Assembly: GCA_913050115.1 (NCBI GenBank)
Contig: CAJWZU010000026.1
Location: 1-38,678, forward strand
Length of the DNA stretch: 38,678 nucleotides
From: an uncultured Cellvibrionales bacterium
GTDB lineage: Bacteria; Pseudomonadota; Gammaproteobacteria; Pseudomonadales; Cellvibrionaceae
Direction: 5' to 3'
Of this stretch, positions 17,654 through 27,401 are shown one piece after another (the stretch's first letter is position 1; each line of letters begins with the position of its first letter). The notes beneath the pieces are model-generated. The model saw only the letters and a program-made list of their open reading frames with translations. It was not told the origin of the DNA and did not search any database. A program made the position numbers and the translations under genes.

Positions 17654-19918
17654 ATGTCTGAGGTTCTCAATCCTCCCGTCCTGCAAGATGCTGATGAGCG
17701 CATCTCACTGAAAGATTATTCCGAGAAGGCCTATCTGGATTATTCCATGTACGTTATTCTCGATCGCGCTCTGCCGCATATCGGCGATGGCTTAAAACCT
17801 GTGCAGCGCCGCATTGTATTCGCTATGAGTGAGCTGGGTTTAAAGAGTACCGCTAAATTTAAAAAGTCGGCGCGTACCGTCGGTGATGTTATCGGTAAAT
17901 ATCACCCGCACGGCGATTCCGCCTCTTATGAAGCCATGGTATTAATGGCACAGCCGTTTAGTTACCGCTATCCGCTGGTTGATGGACAGGGCAACTGGGG
18001 CGCACCCGATGACCCCAAATCCTTTGCTGCCATGCGTTACACCGAATCGCGTTTGACTAAATATTCTGAGGCACTGCTGAGTGAGTTGGGTCAGGGCACT
18101 GTCAATTGGCTGCCCAATTTTGATGGCACTTTAGAAGAACCCGAAGTTCTGCCCGCGCGCGTACCTAATATCTTACTCAATGGTACCACCGGTATCGCCG
18201 TTGGTATGGCCACCGATATACCGCCGCACAACCTGCGCGAACTCTGCGCTGCAGCGGTGCATATACTCGATTACCCGAAGGCCACAGTACCGGATTTAAT
18301 GGCCTTTGTTAAAGGCCCAGACATGCCCACCGAGGCCGAGCTGATAACCCCTCAGGCCGATTTGCAAAAGATGTATGAGACGGGTCGGGGCAGCTTACGT
18401 ATGCGTGCTATCTGGCACAAAGAAGACGGCGACGTGGTGGTCACGGCACTGCCGCATCAAGTCAGTGGTGCCAAAATTCTGGAACAGATCGCCAGCCAAA
18501 TGCAGGCCAAAAAATTGCCGATGGTAGCGGATTTGCGCGATGAATCGGACCACGAAAACCCGACGCGCTTAGTTATTGTGCCGCGGTCCAACCGTATCGA
18601 TCTTGAACAGTTGATGAGCCATCTGTTTTCTAGCACCGATTTAGAGCGCACCTATCGCGTCAATATGAACATGATCGGTGTCGACGGCAAGCCCAAGGTT
18701 AAAGCCTTAAATACCATCTTGTCGGAGTGGATCAGTTTCCGCATTGATACCACTCGACGCCGACTAGAACATCGCCTCAGCAAAGTAGAAGAGCGGCTGT
18801 TGCGTCTGGCCGCCTTGATGGTGGTGTTCCTCAACGTCGACGAAGTGATTCGTATTATTCGCGAGGAGGAGCACCCTAAGCCGGTATTGATGGAGCGCTT
18901 CGACTTAGTCGAGATGCAGGCTGAATATATCTTAGAGACTAAACTGCGCCAGCTGGCACGTCTTGAAGAGGTAAAAATTCGCCAAGAGCAGGAAGCTCTA
19001 GAGAAAGAACGCGATAAACTGGTGCAGCTTCTCGGCAGCGACCGCCGTTTAAAAACTCTCGTGCGTAAAGAACTGATTGCCGCTGCGGAAGAGTTCGGCG
19101 ATGACCGCCGTTGCCCTATAGTGATTCGCGGCGAAGCTAAGGCGCTGAACGAAATGGATCTGCTGAGCGTCGAGCCCATTACTGTAGTCATTTCTGAAAA
19201 GGGCTGGATTCGCTCGGCCAAGGGCCACGATATCGACCCCTCGGCGCTCAACTATAAAGCCGGCGATAGCTTTAAAATAGCGGTACAGGGTAAGAGCAAT
19301 CAGAACGTTCTGTTGCTGGATTCAACTGGCAGATCTTACGCCATCGCGGCTCACAGCTTGCCATCCGCGCGCGGCCAGGGCGAACCGGTTACTGGCCGCA
19401 TTAATCCACCCTCGGGCTCAACCTTTGAAGGCGCCCTGATGGGCCCCGATGATCAGCGCATATTGCTGGCGACCGACGCGGGCTACGGTTTTATCGCCAA
19501 ACTTGGTGACCTCTACACCAAGAATAAGGCGGGTAAGGCGGCGTTAAGTCTGCCTAAGGGTGCCAGGGTGCTGGCACCACAATTACTCAATGTTGACCCA
19601 GCCAGTACAATACTGGCTGCGGTTAGCAACGAGGGCCGCTTGCTGGCTTTTCCGTTGACCGAGCTGCCAGAGCTAGCCCGAGGTAAGGGCAATAAGATCA
19701 TCAATATTCCCTCGGCTCGAGTGCAATCTAGGGAAGAGTTTGTCGCCGGCTTAGCTCTAATCGGTCCGGGCCAGTATTTAACGCTTTATTCTGGTAAGCG
19801 GCATGTCAATCTTAAGGCCAGCGATATGGAGCATTACTTGGGTGAGCGCGGAAGGCGCGGCAATAAGCTGCCGAGAGGTTTCCAAAAGGTCGATAAAATC
19901 GAAGTGACCGATAAATAA
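17654..19918 (+). CDS. parC: DNA topoisomerase IV subunit A
   Basis: Decatenates daughter chromosomes together with ParE. It has 754 residues, the length of E. coli ParC. The breakage–reunion domain (about 15–480) includes the active-site tyrosine Y129 (AMRYTESRL). The quinolone-determining region [16 protein letters not shown] keeps S89 and E93 (E. coli S80 and E84), so it looks like a wild-type quinolone-sensitive allele. A coiled-coil follows (about 400–480), then a C-terminal beta-pinwheel (about 495–745) without the GyrA-box, which favours ParC over GyrA. The start is ATG 17654 with AGGAAG upstream. parE is not in the window. Confidence 0.95.
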   Translation: MSEVLNPPVLQDADERISLKDYSEKAYLDYSMYVILDRALPHIGDGLKPVQRRIVFAMSELGLKSTAKFKKSARTVGDVIGKYHPHGDSASYEAMVLMAQPFSYRYPLVDGQGNWGAPDDPKSFAAMRYTESRLTKYSEALLSELGQGTVNWLPNFDGTLEEPEVLPARVPNILLNGTTGIAVGMATDIPPHNLRELCAAAVHILDYPKATVPDLMAFVKGPDMPTEAELITPQADLQKMYETGRGSLRMRAIWHKEDGDVVVTALPHQVSGAKILEQIASQMQAKKLPMVADLRDESDHENPTRLVIVPRSNRIDLEQLMSHLFSSTDLERTYRVNMNMIGVDGKPKVKALNTILSEWISFRIDTTRRRLEHRLSKVEERLLRLAALMVVFLNVDEVIRIIREEEHPKPVLMERFDLVEMQAEYILETKLRQLARLEEVKIRQEQEALEKERDKLVQLLGSDRRLKTLVRKELIAAAEEFGDDRRCPIVIRGEAKALNEMDLLSVEPITVVISEKGWIRSAKGHDIDPSALNYKAGDSFKIAVQGKSNQNVLLLDSTGRSYAIAAHSLPSARGQGEPVTGRINPPSGSTFEGALMGPDDQRILLATDAGYGFIAKLGDLYTKNKAGKAALSLPKGARVLAPQLLNVDPASTILAAVSNEGRLLAFPLTELPELARGKGNKIINIPSARVQSREEFVAGLALIGPGQYLTLYSGKRHVNLKASDMEHYLGERGRRGNKLPRGFQKVDKIEVTDK

Positions 19919-20470
19919 AAAGGTCTATTTACGCCGTAGCGATCACATCGGTTCGGCGTTTATGGCAGTATGAATGAGCAGGTAATTGCTCCTGCATTAC
20001 CTGTATTTATGCCCTGTGGATACTTTCACCCTCCTCGGGGCGGTGTATCACGCTGGTATAGATTTAAAATAGTGATTAGTTCAATGGTTACGCCGTCACC
20101 ATTGCGCTGTGTCCGCAGTACAGTAGTAAATACACATTTAACTCGCTCGTTTAGAGATGTTAACTAATCGCTGGACAGTGCGTCGAAAGACGAACACTTT
20201 TCTAATGCCAAATGGAAATTCGAAGAGGCTTTGTGGACGGAACTCTGTTGACGGGGCTCTATTAACGAGAAGTCTAACGGCAAGAGCTTGGCGAAAGCCC
20301 ATTATATTTTCGATAGCGATGTATTAATTATCACCTAGCCTGCTCAGCGAGTACTGCTGTGTGATGGGTTTACACTAGCCGCCTGAAAAACCGTCGCAGA
20401 TACTTTAGCCTCATGCGTAATCAGCAACTATCGGCCGAGGCGAACCTCGGCCAGCACTCCAACGGAGGCC
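19919..20470. other. 552-bp intergenic region between parC and the RND pump
   Basis: No credible gene. A 65-codon ORF (19970–20167) has no ribosome site or recognisable protein. Visible structures are a weak ACGCCG/CGGCGT stem right after parC (19931–19959), a CAGGTAAT/ATTACCTG hairpin with a 9-nt loop (19979–20003), and two imperfect tandem 14-mers (GACGGAACTCTGTT and GACGGGGCTCTATT, 20236–20263). Next to the pump stop codon is the hairpin listed separately. It could be a decayed gene or hold a small RNA; nothing decides this. Confidence 0.5.
20433..20452 (-). terminator. Hairpin with TTCG loop after the RND operon
   Basis: On the minus strand GGCCGAGG-TTCG-CCTCGGCC begins 19 bp past the pump stop codon. 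The 8-bp GC stem with a UUCG-type tetraloop is very stable. There is no T tract after it, so it may act as an mRNA 3'-end protector or a weak terminator. Confidence 0.45.
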
Positions 20471-23400
20471 TTATTTTAACCCTGCTTTTTCTGGACCACC
20501 GATCTTCTCACGAGCGGTTTGAACCCACTGGTAGAAAATTGGAATTAAAAAGGTGCCGAGGACAGTGGCAGCCAACATACCGCAGAGCACGGTCATACCG
20601 AGTGATACACGGCTAGCGGCGCCTGCGCCCGAGGCAAATACCAGTGGAAGTACGCCAAGAATAAATGACAGTGCCGTCATTAGTACGGCGCGAAAGCGTA
20701 AATGGGCGGCGTTGTAAGCAGCCTCAAAGATAGTTTTGCCTTCACGTCGCTGTTCGATGGCGAATTCAACAATAAGAATGGCCGTTTTAGTGGCCATGCC
20801 GATCAGTAGAATCATGCCGACTTGGGCGTAGATGTTGTTCGACATACCCACCGCATAGAGTCCTGCCAGAGCACCGAAAATTGCTAGCGGTACCGCAGCG
20901 ATGACCGCTATAGGAATGGTCCAACTTTCGTATTGAGCCACTAAAAACAAGAACACGAAAATGATTGATAGAGTAAATAGAATCGGTGCCAGATTACCGG
21001 CTTCAATTTCCTGTTTAGTCTGACCGGACCATTCAAAGCTAAAACCGCCGGGAAAGTTGTCGGCCAGCTCGGTCATAGCGGCGATCGACTCGCTCGAGCT
21101 GTACCCTGCAGCTGGTTGACCAGACACCTTAGCCGAGCGATAGAGGTTGAAGTGGGTGATGCTGGTCGGCCCTTGAATCGGGCTCAGTTGCGCCAACGTC
21201 ATCAGAGGTACCATCTCATTGTCGACATTGCGGACATAGTAGTTCGATAAATCGGCGGGGCCGGAGCGGTACTCACCTTCGGCTTGAATCATAACCTTGT
21301 AAGTACGCGAGAACTTATTGAAGTCGTTGATGTAAAGGGAGCCTAGATTGGCTTGTAGGGTCTGAAAAACATCCGATAGAGCCACGCCTTGCGCTTTAGC
21401 TTTATCTCGGTCCACTTCCAAAAAGTACTGTGGAACATTCGCGCGGAAGGTGCTGAATACCTGATTCAGTTCGGGTCGTTGATTGGCGTCATAGATCAAG
21501 CCGTTCAGTACCTGAGCCAGATCTTTAGGTTCTTGGCCTTGCACATCTTGTAGCTGAAACTCGAAGCCTGAACCTGTGCCTAAGCCTGGAATTGGTGGAG
21601 GATTAAACACCATGATCTGCGCGTCGGGCATGGCCCAAAGCTGGCCTTGAAGACGAGGAATAACCCCTCTTAAGCTAAGCTCGGGGGTTGTGCGTTCGTC
21701 CCAGTCTTTTAGCATAACAATGCCTAGACCATTATTGGGGCCGGCTCCACCAATGAGGCTATAGCCGGATACCGTAATAATGTCGGTGACAGCAGGGTCT
21801 TTCAGTGCAATATCACTGATTTTTTCGATAACATTTTGTGTGCGCGCACCAGAGGCAGCGTCGGGTAATTGAATATCGACAAAGACATAGCCTTGGTCTT
21901 CACCGGGAATAAATCCAGTCGGTACATTGACGCCCAGCCAAGCGGTAGCGACTAGGAGTAATACTACTAAAGCGCCCACGCGGGCGCCGCGCTTTAGGAT
22001 CCATCCGATAGCACCTTGGTATTTACCGGTTAGCTTTTCGATGCCCAGTTCCACGGGACGCAGCCAACCTATAGGTTTTTGATTGGGTTTTAGCAATAGC
22101 GCACACAGAGCAGGTGACAGGGTTAATGCGTTTATAGAGGAGATAAGTACGGCGCAGGAAATAGTTACCGAGAACTGCTTGTAGAGCTCCCCTGTTATGC
22201 CCGGCATAAACCCGACTGGGCCGAAAACCGCCAGTAATACTAGCGTAGTGGCAACAATAGGGCCTGTTACCTGCTGCATACTTTTAAGGGTCGCGTCGCG
22301 CGGCGACAGTCCCTCTTCCTTCATGATGCGTTCGACGTTTTCGATCACAATAATGGCGTCATCGACCACAATACCAATGGCCAGTACCAAGCCGAATAAC
22401 GTAATAAGGTTGATTGAGTAACCGAGCGCAGCCATGCAGGCAAAGGTACCGATCAGCGACACCGGTATAGCCACGATGGGAATAATAGTGGCGCGCCAGT
22501 TTTGCAAAAACAGGAACACCACTAAAATAACTAATCCTACGGCCTGTAGTAATGTGATTACTACCTCTTCAATCGAACGGTCAATAAACTCGGTGGTATC
22601 GTAAAGGGCTTTGTATTGGAGTCCTTCGGGAAAGCTTTTAGATAGCTCCTTCATGCGTTCTTTAACTTGCTCGGCAACCGCGGTGGCATTGGCATCGGGC
22701 AGTTGGTAGATCACTAAAAATGCGGTGGCTTGATTGTTGAGACTCGCCTGAATACCGTAGGTCTCGGCACCCATTTCAATACGTGCAACATCTTGCAACT
22801 TTATGCTGGAGCCATCTTCGCGGGCTCGAATAATAATATCGTTGAACTCACCTGCATCTGCCAAGCGGCCTCTGGCTTGAATGGAATATTCAAATTGTTG
22901 GTTGCTTGGCGCGGGCGCGGCACCGAATTTACCGGCGGCGACAATCAGGTTTTGTTCATTGAGAGCACTTTGTACATCGGAAACAGTAATGCCGAGCGAT
23001 GTCATGCGATTAGGATTGAGCCATATGCGCATGGCATAGGTCATTTCTCCCATCACCTCAGCACCGGCAACACCGGGAATACGTCCTAATGGTTCAGTCA
23101 GGTAGTTGGTCGCGTAGTTCGACAGGTAGAGCTGATCAATTTGGTCCACTGTGCCGATAAGGTTAATACCCATTAGCATACTGGTGGACTTCTTTTTGAC
23201 CGTAATACCTTGGCGCCGAACTTCTTGTGGTAGTGATGGCTCTGCAATAGCAACGCGGTTTTGTACGTTGACTTGCGCCATGTTGTCGTCGGATCCAGTG
23301 GCGAAATACACCATGATGGCAGCTGATCCGTCGTTGCTGGCCGTAGACTCTATATACAGCATGTCCTCGACACCGTTGATCTGTTCTTCAATCGGGCGAA

Positions 23401-23587
23401 TAACGGTTTCTTCAATGACTTGAGCGCTAGCGCCAGGGTAAACAGCGGTAATCTGAACTACCGGCGGAGTGATCTGCGGGTACATGTTGACCGGAAGTAC
23501 TCCGATCGCCAGGGCACCAGCAAGAGTAATTAAAATGGAAATTACGAAAGCAAACTTAGGTCTAAAAATAAAAAATTTGGAAATCAT
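20471..23587 (-). CDS. RND multidrug efflux permease (HAE-1, AcrB/MexB type)
   Basis: The inner-membrane proton-driven pump of a tripartite efflux system. It has 1038 residues, about the length of AcrB. There are twelve membrane helices and two large periplasmic loops. The proton-relay pair D409-D410 (GIVVDDAIIVIENVER) in helix 4 and the lysine of GMATKTAILIVEFA in helix 10 are present, so the pump should be functional. The N-terminus (FIFRPKFAFVISILITLAGALAI…LPVNMYPQI) is typical of HAE-1 transporters rather than metal (HME) pumps. It follows its adaptor gene by 14 bp. Substrates cannot be predicted. Confidence 0.95.
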   Translation of the reverse strand: MISKFFIFRPKFAFVISILITLAGALAIGVLPVNMYPQITPPVVQITAVYPGASAQVIEETVIRPIEEQINGVEDMLYIESTASNDGSAAIMVYFATGSDDNMAQVNVQNRVAIAEPSLPQEVRRQGITVKKKSTSMLMGINLIGTVDQIDQLYLSNYATNYLTEPLGRIPGVAGAEVMGEMTYAMRIWLNPNRMTSLGITVSDVQSALNEQNLIVAAGKFGAAPAPSNQQFEYSIQARGRLADAGEFNDIIIRAREDGSSIKLQDVARIEMGAETYGIQASLNNQATAFLVIYQLPDANATAVAEQVKERMKELSKSFPEGLQYKALYDTTEFIDRSIEEVVITLLQAVGLVILVVFLFLQNWRATIIPIVAIPVSLIGTFACMAALGYSINLITLFGLVLAIGIVVDDAIIVIENVERIMKEEGLSPRDATLKSMQQVTGPIVATTLVLLAVFGPVGFMPGITGELYKQFSVTISCAVLISSINALTLSPALCALLLKPNQKPIGWLRPVELGIEKLTGKYQGAIGWILKRGARVGALVVLLLVATAWLGVNVPTGFIPGEDQGYVFVDIQLPDAASGARTQNVIEKISDIALKDPAVTDIITVSGYSLIGGAGPNNGLGIVMLKDWDERTTPELSLRGVIPRLQGQLWAMPDAQIMVFNPPPIPGLGTGSGFEFQLQDVQGQEPKDLAQVLNGLIYDANQRPELNQVFSTFRANVPQYFLEVDRDKAKAQGVALSDVFQTLQANLGSLYINDFNKFSRTYKVMIQAEGEYRSGPADLSNYYVRNVDNEMVPLMTLAQLSPIQGPTSITHFNLYRSAKVSGQPAAGYSSSESIAAMTELADNFPGGFSFEWSGQTKQEIEAGNLAPILFTLSIIFVFLFLVAQYESWTIPIAVIAAVPLAIFGALAGLYAVGMSNNIYAQVGMILLIGMATKTAILIVEFAIEQRREGKTIFEAAYNAAHLRFRAVLMTALSFILGVLPLVFASGAGAASRVSLGMTVLCGMLAATVLGTFLIPIFYQWVQTAREKIGGPEKAGLK

Positions 23588-23601
23588 CTTACAAAGCTCC
23601 C

Positions 23602-24813
23602 TTAAACGTCCGTTTTAGCTGCAGGAGCCATGGTTTTTATTGCTTGGTCGAGTTCAACAACCGCTCCGGTCTGAGGGTCGACGGATTTTTCTATTGGATT
23701 AACTTCAACCCCAGATCGAACTTTTTGTAGCCCTTCGATAACGATTTTTTCACCATTTTTGAGTCCCCCATTGACAACCCACATGGCACCCATACGTCGG
23801 CCCATCTCAACATGGCGAGTGTTGACTTGATTCTTGTTGTTAATGACTAGTACAAAATTACCTAGCTGGTTCTCTTGCACGGCAGCCTGAGGTATCAGTG
23901 GCAACTGTTCTTTTTGCTGACTTTCAACCAGTAGCGTCACATACAAACCGGGGAGAATTAATCCTTCAGTGTTGGGGAAAATGGCGCGTAAATTAACCGA
24001 GCCTACAGTACTGTCGATTTTAGTGTCGGCGAAATCGATTTTTCCTGCTTGGCCATACTCATCACCATTAGGGAGGCGAAGGCTTAAGTCGAGGGCGGGT
24101 TCCTGCCCACTCTTGCCTTCGGCCATACGTTTTTGCAGAAAATTAATGTAGGCGCTCTCTTCCAGCTGGAAGTTAATATAAATAGGATCTGAGGCCGACA
24201 GCGTCGCCAGTGATTCTGACGATGGGCCGACCAGAGTGCCAACATTGTAGCGGCGCTTGCCGATTTTACCGTCGAAGGGAGCAGTTATGTGCGTATAATT
24301 GAGATTAATTTGTGCTGTTTCTAATGCCGCTTCAGCGCCTTTTACATTGGCATCGGCTTGGCTCGAAGCCGAACGTAATTTGCCCAAATCTGATTGGCTG
24401 ATATAGCCATCGGGTGCCAATTCTTTACCTCGGTTATAGTCGGCATCTGCTTGCAGTTCTTCTGCTTGGCGTGCAGCCAGGTTGGCTTGCGCTTGAGCTA
24501 GTGTGGCCTGGTAGGGTCTGCGATCAATTTCAAACAGAAGTTCTCCTCGTTGAACAAAGCCGCCCTCGGTAAAATTGCGGCGGATAATTTCACCTTCCAC
24601 ACGTGCGCGTAAATCGACTACTTGCGAGGCTTCAGAGCGCGCCACAAACTCACGGAATTTACCGACGGGTGAACTTTGCACGCTAAATATAGATACCGCT
24701 GGCGCTGGCGGGGCTTGTTTGGGGGCATCGTCACTGCAGGCACCCATGAAAAAAGCGGAGGCAATAACCGAACTGGCGGCGAGTGTTTTAAAGGCAGTGC
24801 GAGCGATAGCCAT
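23602..24813 (-). CDS. RND efflux periplasmic adaptor (membrane fusion lipoprotein, AcrA/MexA type)
   Basis: It has 403 residues. A lipoprotein signal ends in the lipobox MGAC with C26 as lipidation site; the following SDD does not place Asp immediately after the Cys in the E. coli sense (C-S). The lipoyl/barrel-sandwich half (VEGEIIRRNFTEGGFVQRGELLFEID) precedes an alpha-helical hairpin (about 95–165, Ala/Gln rich). The second lipoyl half (TAPFDGKIGKRRYNVGTLVG), a beta-barrel and a membrane-proximal domain follow. It is the first gene of a two-gene operon with the permease. No TolC-like channel or local TetR regulator is present, so the channel is presumably encoded elsewhere. Confidence 0.94.
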   Translation of the reverse strand: MAIARTAFKTLAASSVIASAFFMGACSDDAPKQAPPAPAVSIFSVQSSPVGKFREFVARSEASQVVDLRARVEGEIIRRNFTEGGFVQRGELLFEIDRRPYQATLAQAQANLAARQAEELQADADYNRGKELAPDGYISQSDLGKLRSASSQADANVKGAEAALETAQINLNYTHITAPFDGKIGKRRYNVGTLVGPSSESLATLSASDPIYINFQLEESAYINFLQKRMAEGKSGQEPALDLSLRLPNGDEYGQAGKIDFADTKIDSTVGSVNLRAIFPNTEGLILPGLYVTLLVESQQKEQLPLIPQAAVQENQLGNFVLVINNKNQVNTRHVEMGRRMGAMWVVNGGLKNGEKIVIEGLQKVRSGVEVNPIEKSVDPQTGAVVELDQAIKTMAPAAKTDV

Positions 24814-24904
24814 TGATGAGTCCCTGAAAGTGTTGTGTTGGCAAAAATCTAGGTGGATTATGGCACCGACGTTGAATTCTTGCTAGGAAAGCGGGGGTGT
24901 GCTG

Positions 24905-25285
24905 TTACGGTTGAATAAATTTAATAGCGGATACATTGGGCTCGCGAGCTTTTCCGGCAGCGCTAAGTCTGTTTATGTATAACTGCCAAAATTTATCCTG
25001 TTCGATACAAAGCTCATACAGATAATTCCACGTATAAATACCTGAATCATGGCCATCATCGAAATAGATTTGTAGCGCATAGTTGCCGGCGGCGGCAACA
25101 CTATTAATAGCAACGTCAGATTTGCCAAATTGCAGTACTTCTTGTCCAGTACCATGACCTTTAACTTCGGCGCTGGGTGAGTGAACGCGCAATAACTCTG
25201 CGCTTAAAGTGAACGATTCACCGGCCGCGTAGCCAAGTTCGAGAGTGCGGGACTTTTTGTGTAACTGAATTTTTATGGGCGTCAT
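24905..25285 (-). CDS. DUF971 domain protein (gamma-butyrobetaine hydroxylase N-terminal-like)
   Basis: 126 residues matching the DUF971 fold: IQLHKKSRTLELGYAAGESFTLSAELLRVHSPSAEV, then VAINSVAAAGNYALQIYFDDGHDSGIYTWNYL. The DDGHDSGIY…W segment is the family hallmark. In eukaryotic gamma-butyrobetaine hydroxylase this is a zinc-binding N-terminal domain; bacterial stand-alone copies often sit beside hslUV and are unassigned. It lies 41 bp downstream of hslU on the same strand, behind a strong hairpin. Confidence 0.85.
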   Translation of the reverse strand: MTPIKIQLHKKSRTLELGYAAGESFTLSAELLRVHSPSAEVKGHGTGQEVLQFGKSDVAINSVAAAGNYALQIYFDDGHDSGIYTWNYLYELCIEQDKFWQLYINRLSAAGKAREPNVSAIKFIQP

Positions 25286-25293
25286 AATTTTAT

Positions 25294-25317
25294 CGCAAGA
25301 CGCACGGGCGTCTTGCG
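25294..25317 (-). other. Strong hairpin between hslU and the DUF971 gene
   Basis: A perfect 10-bp stem, CGCAAGACGC with GCGTCTTGCG and a 4-nt loop, lies between the hslU stop (25327) and the DUF971 start (25285). No T tract follows on the minus strand (ATAAAATT instead), so it is not a canonical terminator. It may lower DUF971 expression or stabilise hslVU mRNA. Confidence 0.55.
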
Positions 25318-25326
25318 TCTCGGCGA

Positions 25327-26646
25327 TTAAAGAATAAAGCGGCTCAGATCTTCATCTTGCGCCAGTTCGCCCAGTTGTTTATCGACATAGGCGGCATCGA
25401 TTACCAGTTCTCCGCCGGTGTCGGCGGCAGAAAAAGACACTTCTTCTAACAGCCGTTCTAGCATGGTGTGCAGACGTCGGGCGCCAATATTCTCTGTGCG
25501 TTCATTAACCTCAAAGGCGGTTTCGGCAATACGGCGAATGCCGTCGTCGCTAAAACTAATATTCAGGCCTTCGGTACCGAGCAATGCACTTTGCTGTTCG
25601 GTCAGTGAGGCGGCCGGCTCGGTGAGAATACGCTCGAAGTCGTCAGCGGTGAGTGATTGAAGCTCAACTCGAATTGGCAGGCGGCCCTGCAGTTCTGGAA
25701 TTAAATCCGACGGTTTGCAAAGATGAAAGGCACCTGAAGCGACAAACAATATATGGTCAGTCTTAATCATGCCGTGTTTAGTACTCACAGTGCAGCCTTC
25801 AATTAGCGGTAATAAATCGCGCTGCACCCCCTCGCGGGAGACATCGCCACCGCCACCGGAACCCTGACGCTTGGCGACCTTGTCGATTTCGTCAATAAAC
25901 ACAATACCGTTTTGTTCTGCCGCTTCTATAGCGGTGGAGCGAATATCGTCTTCATTCACCAGCTTTTCCGCTTCCTCGTCCTGAATCTGTTTTAGTGCTT
26001 GTGTTACCGTCATTTTGGTGGTTTTAGTCTTGTCGTTCTTCATTGACGAAAACATACCCTGCAGCTGATTGGTCATGTCTTCCATGCCCGGCGGCGCCAT
26101 TATCTCTACGCCGATTTTAGCGGCGGCAATTTCGATTTCGATTTCTTTATCGTCGAGTTCGCCTTGGCGCAGCTTCTTGCGGAACATCTGGCGGGTCGAG
26201 GATTCTTTTGCCTCGTTATCTTCTGAGCGCGCCGGTGGTAGCAGTACGTCAAGGATGCGTTCTTCGGCGGCATCGGCGGCGCGAAAAGCGACCTTTTTCA
26301 TTTCTTGCTCGCGGTGCAGTTTAATCGACACATCGACTAGGTCGCGAATAATCGAGTCTACTTCGCGGCCAACATAGCCTACTTCGGTAAATTTAGTAGC
26401 TTCCACTTTGATAAAAGGCGCGTTGGCTAATTTGGCCAAGCGGCGGGCAATTTCGGTTTTGCCAACGCCGGTGGGGCCAATCATCAAAATATTTTTGGGC
26501 GTAACTTCATTGCGCAGCTCATCGCTGAGTTGCATACGGCGCCAGCGATTGCGCAGGGCAATTGCCACGGCACGCTTGGCTTCACTCTGGCCGATTATAT
26601 GTTGATCCAGTTCGTGGACAATTTCTTTGGGGGTCATGTTAGACAT
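25327..26646 (-). CDS. hslU: ATP-dependent protease ATPase subunit HslU
   Basis: AAA+ unfoldase that feeds proteins to HslV. It has 439 residues, nearly the same as E. coli HslU. The Walker A is GPTGVGKT (57–64). The insertion I-domain (about 110–240) contains [16 protein letters not shown]. The Walker B is IVFIDEIDK (about 252–260). The C-terminus EDLSRFIL is the conserved HslV-docking tail. It is encoded downstream of hslV but separated from it by 145 bp that are nearly filled by a structured element. GGAG lies rather far (about 15 nt) before its ATG. Confidence 0.97.
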   Translation of the reverse strand: MSNMTPKEIVHELDQHIIGQSEAKRAVAIALRNRWRRMQLSDELRNEVTPKNILMIGPTGVGKTEIARRLAKLANAPFIKVEATKFTEVGYVGREVDSIIRDLVDVSIKLHREQEMKKVAFRAADAAEERILDVLLPPARSEDNEAKESSTRQMFRKKLRQGELDDKEIEIEIAAAKIGVEIMAPPGMEDMTNQLQGMFSSMKNDKTKTTKMTVTQALKQIQDEEAEKLVNEDDIRSTAIEAAEQNGIVFIDEIDKVAKRQGSGGGGDVSREGVQRDLLPLIEGCTVSTKHGMIKTDHILFVASGAFHLCKPSDLIPELQGRLPIRVELQSLTADDFERILTEPAASLTEQQSALLGTEGLNISFSDDGIRRIAETAFEVNERTENIGARRLHTMLERLLEEVSFSAADTGGELVIDAAYVDKQLGELAQDEDLSRFIL

Positions 26647-26685
26647 AAAGTTTTATTCGCACTCCGAGTTTGGAGGCTATAGAAA

Positions 26686-26782
26686 TTTTTTCCACAGTCG
26701 AGGAAGCGCCGTGCGCAGGGAGGGAGTGTACGAAAAGTACATGACCGACCGAGCACGGCGCTGACGAAGGATGCGGGAAAAA
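26686..26782. repeat. 97-bp nested inverted-repeat element between hslV and hslU
   Basis: Three nested stems share one axis. The outer is TTTTTCC (26687–26693) with GGAAAAA (26776–26782). The middle is a perfect 10-bp stem, AGCGCCGTGC (26705–26714) with GCACGGCGCT (26753–26762). The inner is TGTAC/GTACA around a GAAAA loop (26727–26741). Between middle and inner stems, GGGAGGGAG faces GACCGACCG. It starts 9 bp after the hslV stop. Its layout suggests a REP/MITE-like palindromic unit or an mRNA-processing structure. No second copy was seen in this window. Confidence 0.65.
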
Positions 26783-26791
26783 GATCACAGC

Positions 26792-27334
26792 CTAGAATTC
26801 CAATTCTTCGATGGTATTAGTGTGGTTGGTATAGACGCATATATCGCCGGCTACTTTGAGCCCCGCCTGAACGATTTCTCGGGCGCTCATGTCGGGGTTA
26901 TGATCGAGCAGGGCACGCGCGGCGGATTGTGCGTAAGGGCCGCCGGAGCCGATGGCGATAAGGTCGTCTTCGGGCTGAATCACATCGCCGTTACCGGTAA
27001 TAATAAGTGAAGCCTCTTCGTTGGCCACAGCTAGCAATGCTTCAAGTTTGCGTAGCGCGCGGTCAGAACGCCAGTCTTTGGCCAGCTCTACGGCGGCGCG
27101 CACCAGCTGACCGTTGTGGGCTTCTAACTTGGCTTCAAAGCGCTCGAACAAGGTAAAAGCGTCTGCGGTGCCGCCGGCAAACCCAGCGATGACAGTACCA
27201 TTGTAAAGCCGGCGGACCTTGCGGGCGTTCCCTTTCATTATAGTATTGCCGAGAGAGACCTGGCCGTCGCCGCCGATAACAACCTTGTTGCCTCGGCGCA
27301 CGGAGAGAATAGTGGTGCCTCGATACTGTTCCAC
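26792..27334 (-). CDS. hslV: ATP-dependent protease proteolytic subunit HslV
   Basis: Threonine peptidase of the HslUV (ClpQY) protease. It has 180 residues. The catalytic threonine is the first T of TTILSVRRG (T7). It is preceded by a short propeptide MEQYRG, which must be removed to expose it; E. coli HslV has only the Met. [41 protein letters not shown] and [15 protein letters not shown] are conserved. It is the first gene of the hslVU unit, downstream of an apparent sigma-32 promoter, and follows the SPOR gene by 137 bp. Confidence 0.97.
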   Translation of the reverse strand: MEQYRGTTILSVRRGNKVVIGGDGQVSLGNTIMKGNARKVRRLYNGTVIAGFAGGTADAFTLFERFEAKLEAHNGQLVRAAVELAKDWRSDRALRKLEALLAVANEEASLIITGNGDVIQPEDDLIAIGSGGPYAQSAARALLDHNPDMSAREIVQAGLKVAGDICVYTNHTNTIEELEF

Positions 27335-27373
27335 AGAGAATTCCTTCGTTCATGTTTAATGGGTTAAAGAAAT

Positions 27374-27401
27374 AGTTGGGGGTTAAAGAGGAAAATTCAA
27401 G
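27374..27401 (-). promoter_or_regulatory. Sigma-32 (RpoH) heat-shock promoter candidate for hslVU
   Basis: On the minus strand CTTGAA (27401–27396) and CCCCAACT (27381–27374) are 14 bp apart. The RpoH consensus is CTTGAA(A) – 13–15 bp – CCCCATNT. The first gene downstream is hslV (start 27334), a classical heat-shock gene. The -35 box overlaps the distal arm of the SPOR-gene terminator. Confidence 0.75.

Noticed and set aside
19970-20167. 65-codon ORF after parC
   Set aside because: No ribosome site, no homology that I can recognise, and it contains a hairpin; probably chance.
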